From NCBI RefSeq assembly GCF_032854445.1, contig NC_088307.1, positions 1,552,001 to 1,616,000 of the forward strand: 64,000 nucleotides of DNA, written 5' to 3'. The stretch's first letter is position 1. Each line of letters starts with the position of its first letter. This DNA comes from Liolophura sinensis (taxonomy: Eukaryota; Mollusca; Polyplacophora; Chitonida; Chitonidae). The position numbers and the translations under genes are program-made. The notes beneath the pieces were generated by a model. That model saw nothing but the letters and a program-made list of their open reading frames with translations, ran no database searches and had not been told where the DNA came from. Shown here piece by piece: positions 32,535 to 46,000 of this stretch.

Positions 32535-33202
32535 CGGTGCAATGTAAAATTTTGGCATTTGGGTGTCTAAGAAGCATGTTTATAAAACAAAGAAAATACC
32601 CATCAATGAAATGAACTTCATTCTAACTTCTATCAGATATTTATGGTGTTCTGTACATTTCTATAAACACATACGCTTCCAAATTCTTGCCTCATAAAAA
32701 CTTAGCATAAATAAATTCTTATTTCCAACAATTTGATATATATCACATAATCTATGCACGATGCCATACCATAAGGGACTTGACAAATTGGCCTCCGCAA
32801 ACTTTTGTACACACTTACGTTCAGATCGTACTTACACTGCCCAGGCCGGAACCTCACTTACCTTTTGGTACATATATTGATCCAATTGTTACGAAATACA
32901 TCATATAAAATCACAACTACACACAAATATAGGTGTTTCTGGGTGAAAATACAATGTTTAATGGAGGGAAATGAAAGCTTGTAGTGTCATCCGTAAACAA
33001 TACCATGTATTTGAGCCTTAAGGCCAATTTTAAGACTGACATACTCGAATGCATTTCATTCTGTTAGAAAAAAAAAGAGTGCACTACATACAAGAACAGT
33101 TGTTTTTGGTTTGTCTGATAAGAATGACGCAGTATAAAAGCAGTTCAGTCTAAAATGAATAAACCGTGGACTGATGTTGACCACTGTTTTGGTGATTCAA
33201 GC

Positions 33203-33208
33203 TTTATT
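33203..33208 (-). promoter_or_regulatory. Candidate polyadenylation signal for ATP13A1
   Basis: AATAAA on the - strand about 770 nt past the stop. Another hexamer lies nearer, around 33810. Either could be used; not tested. Confidence 0.35.
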
Positions 33209-33977
33209 AACCCCAGATCTTGAAAAAGAATGTGTCCTGTTTTGATGTTCTCCTTTGGTTAAGAACACTTCACCAGAGATTAACTGATTACAGGTAGTTA
33301 GAAACACAAATACTGAACAGGGTCCATACACTTTACAGACTTCAAATACCCAGGCTCCAGAAATCAGTTCTAGACACTTATACAAAACTAAACCCATGTG
33401 AAATGACTTTTTTAACCAATTTCAAATATGCTGGATAGGAAATGTCGCCGTGAGAATCTCAGCTATGACACAGTGGCTCAACTTAGTCACATTATATACA
33501 TGTACATCAATCTACAATATGTATACCAAGTTGGTTCACAATTTGATGGCTTTTCTACGTCCAACTACAAAAATCTTCATCGTTTTTCAAGGCCTGGGAC
33601 AGACTCCTTCGATTTCCAAGCTTTTCAGGGACCCACATAAACCAGTGTTAAAACTATACTCGAGTACAGAAGAAACATGGAGCCCTGTATCCAGTTTTGG
33701 TGACTTTCATTTCTTCCAAACTGAAGTCATAGTTTGGTTCACAAACACAACTGAGAGGATTCTAAAAGACCGTCAAAGTCCTAAAACGTTAATTCCCAAA
33801 AAGGGCATATTTATTGGTAAATAAATAAGATATCAACCTGCTTTCCAAACAAACCTCCAAACACCAACAGGACTCTCAGAAGAAAATGAGCAATTTAGTT
33901 GCGATAGAAAGTTCTGGGTCATTAACAGTAATACATATTACATAATTAAACAACTTAATTTGTATTCCCTATGTCTT

Positions 33978-34085
33978 TCAGCCTGTCCGTAGTCTCCCTC
34001 TCCCAAACACAAACTGCAGGATTCGGTCCACAACAAATGCTGTTGAAATGTCCGCTGACAACACCAAGAGAACAACTACACAAAA
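33978..34085 (-). CDS. ATP13A1: ATP13A1 exon Q (terminal, with stop)
   Basis: Acceptor TTTCTGTTTCAG; stop TGA at 33980-33978. Encodes [20 protein letters not shown], then [15 protein letters not shown]. This is the last membrane span and short basic tail; DRILQFVFG corresponds to the family's DRVLQFFLG. Confidence 0.88.
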   Translation of the reverse strand, partial: FCVVVLLVLSADISTAFVVDRILQFVFGRGRLRTG

Positions 34086-37000
34086 CTGAAACAGAAAGTA
34101 ACGAAATTAAACTTTCAGGCCACAACAGTGAAAGCCAAGTGGAGTGTCAGACTGGAGTGTCATTATCAAGTCCCTATCAAATATACTGGATGAATAGGTA
34201 TTTATTTATTTTATTGATGCTTTACAAATTATTCAAGAATATTTCACTTGTTTGATGGCATTCAATTTTGTGCGTGGAGGAAATTGGAGTGCACACGGAA
34301 ACAGTAGAGGCCAACCTTTGGCAAGATACTGACAACCTTTCCGTACAGACATGCACGCTGCATTCACCGAATAAAAGCCCCACCCACAGATAAGACATAT
34401 GCAATTACCCAACTTCTTCAACCACTTCAACGGCCCCTGCAAACCAATATTTGGAAACATTCTGAGAGAACTGTGGGGTGTTAAGAAATAATTTGCACAG
34501 TTTTATGAAGCTTGCAGAACACACGTAAATCATTTTTAGTGTCTTTTTCATAACACACTGTAATTGTATGCACAAATTCCACTAAAAAAAGTGCTTTAGT
34601 GGTTGAAAGGTTGAGGATATACAATATTTGATTTGTTTGTGTTTCACACCATCCTCAAGAATATTTCATGTACAGAATCCCGTTATGTTTAATGGAGAAA
34701 AATTAAACAGCGCCATGAGAAAAATACTCAATGGCTTAAACCACTATATTAACAGCACAGCTGGATTTGAACACACAACCTTATCATTGGTCCCGGGCTA
34801 TTCATCAAACGGCCCTGCCAAACTGCACGTCAGCGAGACCCTCAATACAGTATTAACTTGTCATAAAACACAAAATGTAAGTACATGTAGTCAGGCATTC
34901 CCTTTCTTCTACTCAAACACAAACAGAATGGTCAGCCTTTCTTATCTAAACTTATTTGGGCCAAAACTGGCTAACCTAGTTTACAATATAAAAATGAAGA
35001 TATCAAAGCATTACCACATGAATGTAAAAGCTTTCAAAAGCTTTCGACCCTTACAGCCCGGTTCTCTGAAATATCGTACTGTCTATCGCTGTCTTTGCTA
35101 TGATGATTCGCTCACAAACTGGTAACATAGTACCCTAATTCTTCTAATTTTTGGCAGATCTGGTCTGCTCTTATTAGCTAATATTAATATTAATATTAAC
35201 ACTATGAATACCTGTCCTGAAAACTGGAAGAATAAGGGTACACATAATAAGAGAGCAATGGGCAATCCAGCTGGGACGTGAGTACCCTGACATGGATCAC
35301 CTTCCATCACAGCCAATCAGGGACTATTCTGCCTCCTTATACGTCTACAGGAAGTCAATCATTTTTATATGTGTGCATGCCTTTGATGGTTTAGTCATGA
35401 AAGTGTCCACCTCAAAGTGAAGAGATTGGGATTAAAACCCCGGTCGAAAAGACCAAAGGCTTACTAAAAGACATACTAAAAATAGTACTTGTTGCTGCTT
35501 TCAGCACTGACAGGTTAGAGAAAGCAAACAGAACTGGTTTGCCCGGTGTCAGTTTAATGTGACATTTTGGGGTGTCATGTCTGGTGTCTTTGGTGCCACA
35601 AGATGACACAATATATATATATATATATATATCTACACACATATCGCATGACTCCTCATCGGCGTAAGCCTGAAAAATTGCTAAGTTTCACATAAAAATC
35701 CAACCACACAACCATGTTTAAGTACACATGTACTTACCTCCTCTGGTAATGTGACTAACTCAAAATGGTTGTTGACATCGGGCACAACTCCACTGGCCAG
35801 AGCAACGATTGCTGAGACGGAAAATATCAAGCTAAAGAGCAGAGGCTTGTTTTCTGTCAGCCCCTCCATGAATGGAATCCCCTGACGACAGAAAATAGTT
35901 TATATGACAGATATGTTGTGTTGAAAACGAGTCCAAGAGGAAAAAAATTATTTTAAGTTGAATTAATCAGTATTTCAAAATTATCAATTAAAAAACTTTT
36001 CATGAGATATTAAAGTGAAAGGTCTGAACTGTCAAAAATAGTTTTTAGAAAGCATCATACTGTGGCAACAATAACTAGTGATTTTCATTCAGAAGATCAC
36101 ATGAAAGGTATGGGGTTCCGCCAGCACTCGCGAATATACAGAAATAATGTCATCAATGGACACAGTTGATACCCTAAACCAGCTTAGTGCCCCCAATACA
36201 GGCTAAATTCCAACTCTGTGTGAGGATGAAACAGGCAACCAACAAGTTTTTACCTTATAGTTAACTGCAAATGTTGAGACTTGTAAAGCCATGGATATGA
36301 TATATACAGTTGTGTTGAGTATAGACGGTTCAAATTCCTTCTCTAAATCCACAAACTCTTCCTCCCTAAAAAAAACAAAAAACAAAAAAAACCAATCTAT
36401 ACGGATGGTTAATCGGGGTTCACACCAGTATCCTAACAGAACACCTCTGGAAATCATTCAGATTATTATTATTATTATTATTAGTGAAAAACTGCAATAT
36501 CTCAGAAACTGGTAAACGTAGAAAAACCAAAGTTTGCAGTCTTAATGAGGAACATATGAAGCAACTTTTGGCATTTTGTTCTGTTTTAACAGTCACATGA
36601 TGAATCTAAAAAAATCTTCTCAAAAAAACTAAACCTATCCAGAAAAACTCTTTTTTTTTTACACCTTTTAGGTGGATCGCCCTACCAATATTGCAAAAAA
36701 AACTTTTAGTTTGGTATGCTAATAAGGCCAAAACTGACCAATTAACTTGGCTCAAAACTAGGTGAATTTTTAAAATTGTTTAAATTCATTAAAGAAACAC
36801 ACTACCTGGTGCCCCTTGAGGTCACCATTGCAAATATACAAGAATTATTTTTGTACTTTGTGTTATTTTCATATTATCAAAAAAAAAAGAACAACAAAAA
36901 TTAGACAAACTGTCCTTTGTAAATAAGACAGGAGCTTCATGCTAGACTGCATAAAACCATTCACTGCAGTTTATGGTCGGAACGGGTATCAGCTCTGCAA

Positions 37001-40000
37001 CAATGTATTCTTTCTGTCCTTTGTGTCTTTGGCTACCAGCAGAAGATCAAAGCCACTTAATCTCTATGCTAGCCTTCAGTACTTGACCAAAAGTAAATGA
37101 TACCTGGCAGTGTGGGGTTCAAATCCAGCACATTTCTTTTCATTTTTCTGGTGTTTTTTCCCAATTATCATGAAGTCTATCCACACCATGCTACCAGAAC
37201 TGGTAAAAGACTAGTGGCGTTGACCCCGGCAACAATGATAGATAGCAGTTTTAATTTATTTATTTATTTTTTCAACATTACTACTTTTGAAGCATTTTTG
37301 CAACAGATACACCAGAGAATGTCTGTGTCTTGTCCTGAAGTCTGAATACAACGGAATGTTACTTTAAAGGCAAAGAACACACTAGCATGAAGTACAAATC
37401 AGATAAAAGACCATTAAATATTGTCCGGGAAAATTGTTTGATTTATCTTTTTAGAATATTTTCGATCTTGTAAAATGCATTTAAAACTTTGGATTCTACT
37501 GTGGCTCTTACTGACCATGCTGGAAACAGTGATCTCACTTCAGCTTTTTGCCACTTAACACATAGACTGCTATATTTCATCGTTCAAAATGCATCTTCAT
37601 TTAGCGCTTTGAATGCTTTCAACAAATGGCCCCTGAAACGAACTATTTTCAAGCCAAAAATATTGCTGTGACTTTACTGATACTCTCTGGGTGCCCACAG
37701 ACCACCATAGAATCTTATGTTTTCAATGTATTTTACTCGGTTAAAAAAAAACAAGGAAGTCGTAGAGGAAGCCACCATGAACTGGACTTGAATTCACAGC
37801 GACCGCATAGGTGAGATGCTCCTGGGTCACTCCGTTGCGCTGGCAAGCTAACCACATCGACCCGAAGGCAAACTGATACGAGTACATGTTTAAGTGAATG
37901 CTCTGACAGTGAACACTAAACTCATTTTTTTTTTGTATCAAACATATTCATATTAAACACACACAAAACAGCTAATGGATTTAAAATACAAGCACATGAC
38001 AAAAAAAACCCTCACTTTTGGTTAGAAAACAAAAAAAACTCATTACCACAGGTAAAATTATCTTTAAGATCCATCTGATTTTTTGGAAAAGGCCTTTTAA
38101 GTACATGTAAACAAAGACTGGTGTAGAACAATGGTGAAGTAAGATTCTCTATCAATGTCATTACAGACCCATACCTGAATCATTTATTTGTGATTCTAAA
38201 CACTGTAAAGCACCATATTCGAGAATATATGGGAAGGTCTTTTAACAACTTGTGGAGGGTTGTGGGTTTCCCCAGCCCAGTTTCCTTCCATCACATTACT
38301 GGCCTCCTCTCCGGTCATATATGGGAAGGTTTTTCTACAACCTGTGGAGGATTGTGGGTTTCCCAAGCCCAGTTTCCTTCCATCACATTACTGGCCTCCT
38401 CTCCGGTCATATATGGGAAGGTTTTTTTACAACCTGTGGAGGGTTGTGGGTTTCCCCAGCCGAGTTTCCTTCCATCACATTACTGGCCTCCTCTCCGGTC
38501 ATATATGGGAAGTTTTTTTTACAACTTGTGGAGGGTTGTGGGTTTCCCCAGCCCAGTTTCCTTCCATCACATTACTGGCCTCCTCTCCAGTCATATATGG
38601 GAAGTTTTTTTTACAACTTGTGGAGGGTTGTGGGTTTCCCAAGCCCAGTTTCCTTCTATCACATTACTGGCCTCCTCTTTGGTCATATTTGGGAAGTTTT
38701 TTTTACAACTTGTGGAGGGTTGTGGGTTTCCCCAGCCCAGTTCCCTTCCATCACATTACTGGCCTCCTCTCTGGTCATATATGGGAAGGTTGTTTTACAA
38801 CTTGTGGAGGGTTGTGTGTTTCCCCAGCCCAGTTTCCTTCCATCACATTACTGGCCTTCTCTCCGGTCATATATGGGAGGGTCTTTCAACAACCTGTGGA
38901 GGGTTGTGGGTTTCCCCAGCCCAGTTTCCTTCCATCACATTACTGGCCTCCTCTCCGGTCATATATGGGAAGTTTTTTTTACAACTTGTGGAGGGTTGTG
39001 TGTTTCCCCAGCCCAGTTCCCTTCCATCACATTACTGGCCTCCTCTTCGGTCATATTTGGGAAGTTTTTTTTACAACTTGTGGAGGGTTGTGTGTTTCCC
39101 CAGCCCAGTTTCCTTCCATCACATTACTGACCACCATCGCTTAAGAGAAATATTCTTGAGTATGCCATAAAACACCAATAAAATAAATAAATAGATAGAC
39201 AGATAGATATAGTGATAAGCAGGCCATGCTTGTGGAGGACAAGAGGTCTTCAATGAACAAATGGCCACAAAAGTGACGTTGACCACTTATAGTCCCTCAG
39301 GACCCCCAAACAGTTAGAGCAGAGGAAACTACAAATTTTTCTGCTGCCCAAGGCCTGGTTTCTACCTGCACTGTGTGTCCTAACGACTGCCAGTATGTAT
39401 GAATTAAGCTTACCTTGGAGGTGACCTGGCTTTAGACTCTTGTACCAGGTAAACTAAGGCAGTAAAATGTACAGCAAACTGGAGAAACACAGTCAATAAA
39501 GTATACACATTGAAGATGTTTGGGAGTGGTCGCTCCTTGGACAACACCTTAAGGGGCTAAAACAGAAAATGACATTAACTGTTACAATGAAAGAATACAA
39601 AAAACATACTGCACAAACTACTAAATGTACATACCCCATTGGCCATAAAAATAGTTGCAAGAGATTGTTTGTTCACAAATGTTAATGGAGGCACAGGTGC
39701 AAAACTTAGGCCAATTTCAATGAACAACAATAGTAATCTTCAAAATGTGGTATTAGTTTGATGAGCATGGCTTAATAACTTCAGATATCACTTTAACAAA
39801 CCAGTCACAAAATGAAGCTAAAAATCCATAACCCTACCAACCTTAAAGAAATTGGCCAAGGTCAAAAGAAATTGGCCAAGGTCAAAAGAAACTGACCAAG
39901 GTCAAAAGAAATTGGCCAAGGTCAAAAGAAATTGGCCAAGGTCAAAAGAAATAAATGGGTTCTCCCAAATGCATAACTGTACATTTGTGTGGAAATCTAT

Positions 40001-43000
40001 AATAAGTGTCCATGATGTAGAGTCTTAACAAAGGTGTCTAAAAACAGGCCAATTTTTGCCTCAATGAACTATAAACCAACCCCCAGCCTTGGTTATTTAC
40101 GTGAGCAAACTTTGAATTTTAAAGGAATGATCAATATCACTCCCTACAACAAATCATACTAAGTTCAACACGTCGTTCATTGGTCTCCGTTCCTAGTGGT
40201 AAAAAACCAGTGTACTTGTCGGTCTCCGTTCCTAGTGGTAAAAAACCAGTGCACTTGTTGGTCTCCATTCCTAGCGGTAAAAAACCAGCGCACTTGTCGG
40301 TCTCCCTTCCTAGTGGTAAAAAAACCAGCACACTTGTCGGTCTCCGTTCCTAGTGGTAAAAAACCAGTGTACTTGTCGGTCTCCCTTCCTAGTGGTAAAA
40401 AAACCAGCACACTTGTCGGTCTCCATTCCTAGCGGTAAAAAAACAGCGCACTTGTCGGTCTCCCTTCCTAGTGGTAAAAAAACCAGCACACTTGTCGGTC
40501 TCCGTTCCTAGCCGTAAAAAACCAGTGTACTTGTCGGTCTTCGATTACTGTTGGTCGGTTAACATTTTGCGGTCATGCCTTTTTCATTAGTTAGAATATT
40601 CATCGTATAAGCTCTGCACAGGACTACTGAACCATGAACAAACCGGAGCAGAGAAACAGCAAGATCTATCTGTAGATGTAAGTTATTACTGAGTAAGAAC
40701 ACTCAGTAAAGGTTCAGTTACAAACACATAAAGCTGGGAATACATGAATGAAAGTCTCACCTTTGACCTTGAAATAAATAAGAAGCATCCGGCCAGGAGC
40801 AGCCCTTGCATGGTGGCCTGGCTGTCACTGAACTTGATCCCATCCAAGTAGAGAACACTCTGGCTGTAGGCAAGGATCAACGCATTCAGCGCCAAGATCT
40901 TGAACATTTGTAATGTGGTCACCAGTGTGCACCGGCCCTGCTTGATGATGTGACAGACTAAGGGCAAAAGAGAGAGAGAGAGTGGTCACCAGTTTGCACC
41001 GGCCCTGCTTGATGATGTGACAGACTAAGGGCAAAAGAGAGAGAGAGAGTGGTCACCAGTTTGCACCGGCCCTGCTTGATGATGTGACAGACTAAAGGCA
41101 AGAGAGAGAGAGTGGTCACCAGTTTGCACCGGCCCTGCTTGATGATGTGACAGACTAAAGGCAAGAGAGAGAGAGAGAGAGCTGTTTAATGACCTGAAAT
41201 CCTAGACAGCTTCCCATCACTGTGTATAATGACAAGGTGTATCAAAACTGATCAATTTGTTTTTTCATGCAATAGTTTGAAGAACTGAAAAAAGACTGAT
41301 CTTACTATTTAACGCACTATTGAACAGACATTGGCATGCCATAACTCCTATAAAGATACTGTGAATTCCTCCACTGCCACAACAATGACTGTGTGGTTAG
41401 CGAAAAGTTCTTGAGTATGCTGTTAGACAATATCAAAACTGAAGGCGGACAAAGAGCTGTACTTACTGCCCATGGGTGAAGAAAGTTTAGAGGTGAATGG
41501 TGAAGCTATGCTGGCATCCCCTAGCCTAACTACTGAGGCTTTCTCTTCCTCCTCCATCTCTTTTAGCAGATTCTGGAGTTTTTTCTGTAAAAGAACAGAA
41601 AATTCCACTTATGGACCACTGCACATTTGGCAACAGCTAAGCAACCCAGTACATTCAGACACACAAACAATCAAAGACTTTATTCCACAAGTTAGACCAA
41701 AATTAATAACAAGTTTATCACTATACTAGGTGACACCACTGACACAGCTACATGTATATCTTTTCTGCACCTTTCTGCCTGCCTGACATTTTTTTTTTCT
41801 GACTCTGTACTTTTTTCTGCCCAGATGTACTTTCAGTGGTGAATACTCACTTGTGATGAAGGAATGGCTTGGTTACCGCCCCGTGACTTGCTGGCCCGAC
41901 TTCCAATTTTGCCCCTGGCCGCCAGAGCTGCCAGTCTGTCATTCGGTGAACTGCTATCATCCACACTGCTGGATGGCTAGAAGAGAAGAAGTCATGCATG
42001 TGTCAAATTTATCATTTGGGGAACAGCTAGCATCCACACTACTAGGTACCTACAAGAGATCAAGTCACACATGTGTCAAATTGTTTACTTGGTGGATATG
42101 GACTAGTATTGTCCACACAAGAGATGAAAGTCACACGTGTCAAATTTTGTCATCTGGTGAACTGCAATCGTCCACACTGCTAGATGGCTATAAGAGATGA
42201 AGTCTCAAGTGGGTCAAATTTATCTTTTGGGGATTCTGCTGTTGACATCCACATTGGCTATAAGGGATCAAGTCACAAGTGTGTCAAATTTATCATTTGG
42301 AGGGGGGGGGGACTTCTGTTGATGTCCACACTGCTAGAAGGCCATAAGAGATCAAGTCATACGCGTGTCAAATTTAGCATTTGAGGGAACTGCTGTTGAC
42401 GTCCACATTGCTAGAAGGCTATAAAGGATGAGTATACATGTGTCAGATTTATCATTTGAGAGGACTGCTGCTGACGTCCACACTGCTAGAAGGCTATAAA
42501 AGATGAGTATACACGTGTCATATTTAGCACTTGAGGGAACTGCTGTTGACATCCACATTGCTAGAAGGCTATAAAAGATGAGTATACATGTGTCAGATTT
42601 ATCATTTGGGGGGACTGTTGTTGAAGTCCACACTGCTAGAGGGCTTTAAAGGATGAGTGTACATGTGTCAAATTTATCATCTGAGGGAACTGCTGGTGAC
42701 ATCCACATTGCAAGAAGGCCATAAGAGATCAAGTCACAAGTGTGTCAGATTTATCATTTGGGGGGACTGCTGCTGAAGTCCACACTGCTAGAAGGCTAAA
42801 AGAGTCATATGGGGGTCAAATTTATTGCTCAGAAAAAATCACAGAATGTTTTATAATTACTTAGATGATGTTTGTTTACATTTTAACATCCATTTGTTTT
42901 TAATTTATATATTTATTTGACTGGTACTTTATGCCATAGTCAAGAATATTTCACAATGTATACAATGGTGGCAGCGTTATTGTAGGAGGAAGCCGGCAGT

Positions 43001-46000
43001 GTCTGGGGGAAACCCATCATCATCCACATGTTGCTGTCAGACTTTCCCAAGTACAGCTGGTGAGGAGGCCAGCATTAGCTGGGCTGCATTGGTGAGAGGC
43101 TCCTGGGTCATTGTGCCGTGCTGGCACGCCGGCCACCTCGGCCACAGAGGCACCCATTTGTGTTGAATAAAAGTCCTGTTTGACTGTCTGTATGCTCACC
43201 TCTTCTTTCTTGGCTTTCCTCCTATCAGGAGGCCTCTCTGGGGCATTGGCTAACAAAGCCACTCCTGCAAAATACACAGTATTACACGGATTATAACCAA
43301 AATATTTCCCTTCCTATAATATTCTTTCTATTTTTCAAAAATAAACAAAAAAAGAACGACACAGAACATTTCAAATTTTCAGCTCTCACCATTAAAGGAA
43401 TGAATGGATGACTATGGCTTAATGGTTATTACATCAGCCATATCGTGGCGAGAACATGTTTAAAACAAGAATATGTTTAAAACAAGAACATGTTTAAAAC
43501 AAGACGCAGTACATAGTTTTTGACATGATAAAGAGAACATTCAAAATAAAACAAAATATACAAACTTTGTTTAAAGCCAGTTAGAAAGAACAAAACTTTC
43601 GTTAAAACTCAAAAACCACAATAAAATTATACATTATCTAGAGATGTGTACATATACGTATACATAACAAACAACTACATTTTTTTATTTTTCATTAAAT
43701 TACACCTCATGATAACACAACGTTTAAGGAACACAAGACTAGCTACCTACTCAGACTTTATCATTTCTCTGTGTTTAAATATAACTGTCACATGACAAAG
43801 ACAATGATTTCCAGTGGTTCCATGAAATTCATGTGCCTCCCAGAAACATGTATTTACTCGCAGGTCAAACTTGTTGAATGACCTGAAGTTTTGCACATGA
43901 CTAAAATTGCACATTTTGCCTGATTTCAAAAGTTCCAAAAATCTCAGACAGGCATTCTGATGATTAAAGGCAGGATAATATCCTACTTGAAAAATGAAAA
44001 GCTTAAGTACCAAAAGTAATATTTTATGGCATTCATTTGTTTTTCAAAATGGACTTTTTGAGGCAAAATTTTAGGTCATTTTTTAATACCGTAAAAATTA
44101 CGTGACATGACTGGAAGAGCAATGATTGAAATAGTATTTCATATTAAGGCCACCTGAATGACCTTACACATGCAGCTGTCTGTTTAGTCTCATCAAGGTC
44201 TCCAACAACAGTGCATGTAACAGTCACAAGACAAGCAAGCCCTCATCCAAATCTTACACCATTGGTCCCTTCTCCAACACATAAATGTTCTCACCGACAT
44301 GAGCGTGTTTTAAGGCCCCCACATCATTGGTTCCGTCCCCACACATCAGAGTGGTGTATCCCAGGTCCTTCAGTGTCAGAATCACAAACTCCTACAACCC
44401 AGGTCAAAAGAGCATCATGCAGACGAAGGTACAGGTACATGTAAAAGTCCTGGTCATTTACACCACGGTCAAGTTAACAGCTGACTGATTAACTGGGCCC
44501 AGTTGTTTAAAAGTGTATCAGCAGTTAAGCCCAATATTAACATAAGTCTTTCCCTTATATGTCTATGACAGGGATCAGGTTTATGGCTTGAGTAAACAAC
44601 CAACCTTAGCCAGGTACCGGACAAGTCTCCTGACTTAAAACTCTGGGCCCAGTTGTTCAAAAATATATTACCTAATACTGGCATTATGTCACTTTTTATA
44701 TATTTAGCCAAGATTTAGCCAAATTCAGCAACAAATTTAGGCCATATTTAATATACTGTTATGCAATTACTTTGGGGCTAAGTACTAAACTAAAGGCTTG
44801 GCTTAAAGTTAAATCTGGTATTTAGTCCTAAAATTGTTTTTGAACAACCAGGCCCTGGCCACAGCAGCTAGAGCTGGATTTGAACCCTCGACCACCTTGG
44901 TCTAGGGCCTGATAGTCACAGCCACCCGTTGATTTAACCATCTGAGGCAGCTGAGCCTCTCTTTTCACAGACTGAGCCAGCCTGCTAGAACCCCTGAATT
45001 AAAATTTGCTGACAGAGTTTGAACTGTTCTGGCTATTAAATCGTTCTTACTTGTAACAATTTTTCAGTCATATCACGAGGAGGAGTCAGTAGGAGCGTGT
45101 ACATATACTGTGTTTACTTGTGACAGGACGAGTCCATGCCGTCAAAGTGCTGCTACCACTCAAGTATCATGCAGAAGACACCAGACATGACACTCCACCC
45201 AGTCACATTCTACTGACACCGGGCCAGCCAGTCCTGTTTCCTTGCTCTAGCCTCTCACTGCTGAGAGCCAAGCAAGGCAGCAACCCAACCCGGGTTTGAT
45301 CCCTGGCATATGTGTTTGGATGATCTGTACACCTAGACAATAATCGACATTCTTGCATTCAAACAGACAGATTTGTTTGCACTTACCTTTTGCTTAGGAG
45401 CTACTCTAGCGAATACCTTCACGTGAGGTAAGAGCTTTCGTAACAATTTCATATTCTCATTTTGTAGATATACAATCGCCTGTATAATGTAAAAAAAAAA
45501 ACAAAAACAACACAAAACATAGTAAGTATTCAAAACAGTCCAAAAAAGAATAAAAGTTATGATATTGATTGACAATGACAATAATAGGCTCAATTTCATC
45601 ACAGTTCTTGTTTTAAAAAATAATTCATTTACATATTTATTTGAGTTTTCACCTCTAAAATGGTGAGGTTTACAGCTGGAGGAAAACCATAGTAAGTCAC
45701 TGCCTCCTTCCCTGGTCTATGTACCTGACAAACCTTCTGGCTTAGACAAAAACCGCTGCCAAACCTGGAAAAGCTGGGATCAAGTCTGCAACCTCACTGG
45801 TCAAGAGTCTTTCCTGTGAAGAATATATTCCCAGTTTTCTCCCACCATAATGCTGGTCACCGCCATATAAGTCAAATATTCCTGAGTACGGCGTAAGACA
45901 CCAATCAAATAATTAAACTTATTTGTATAACTATTTCATTAGTGTTTTTGTACTGTACTTTTGTACTGAATATTTCACTTTAATATACGATGGCAACCAG

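Noticed and set aside
38190-39170. 326-codon + strand ORF, with long ORFs in the other two frames as well
   Set aside because: All three frames are open through a 92-bp array derived from a SINE body, so openness is a property of the unit, not of coding selection.
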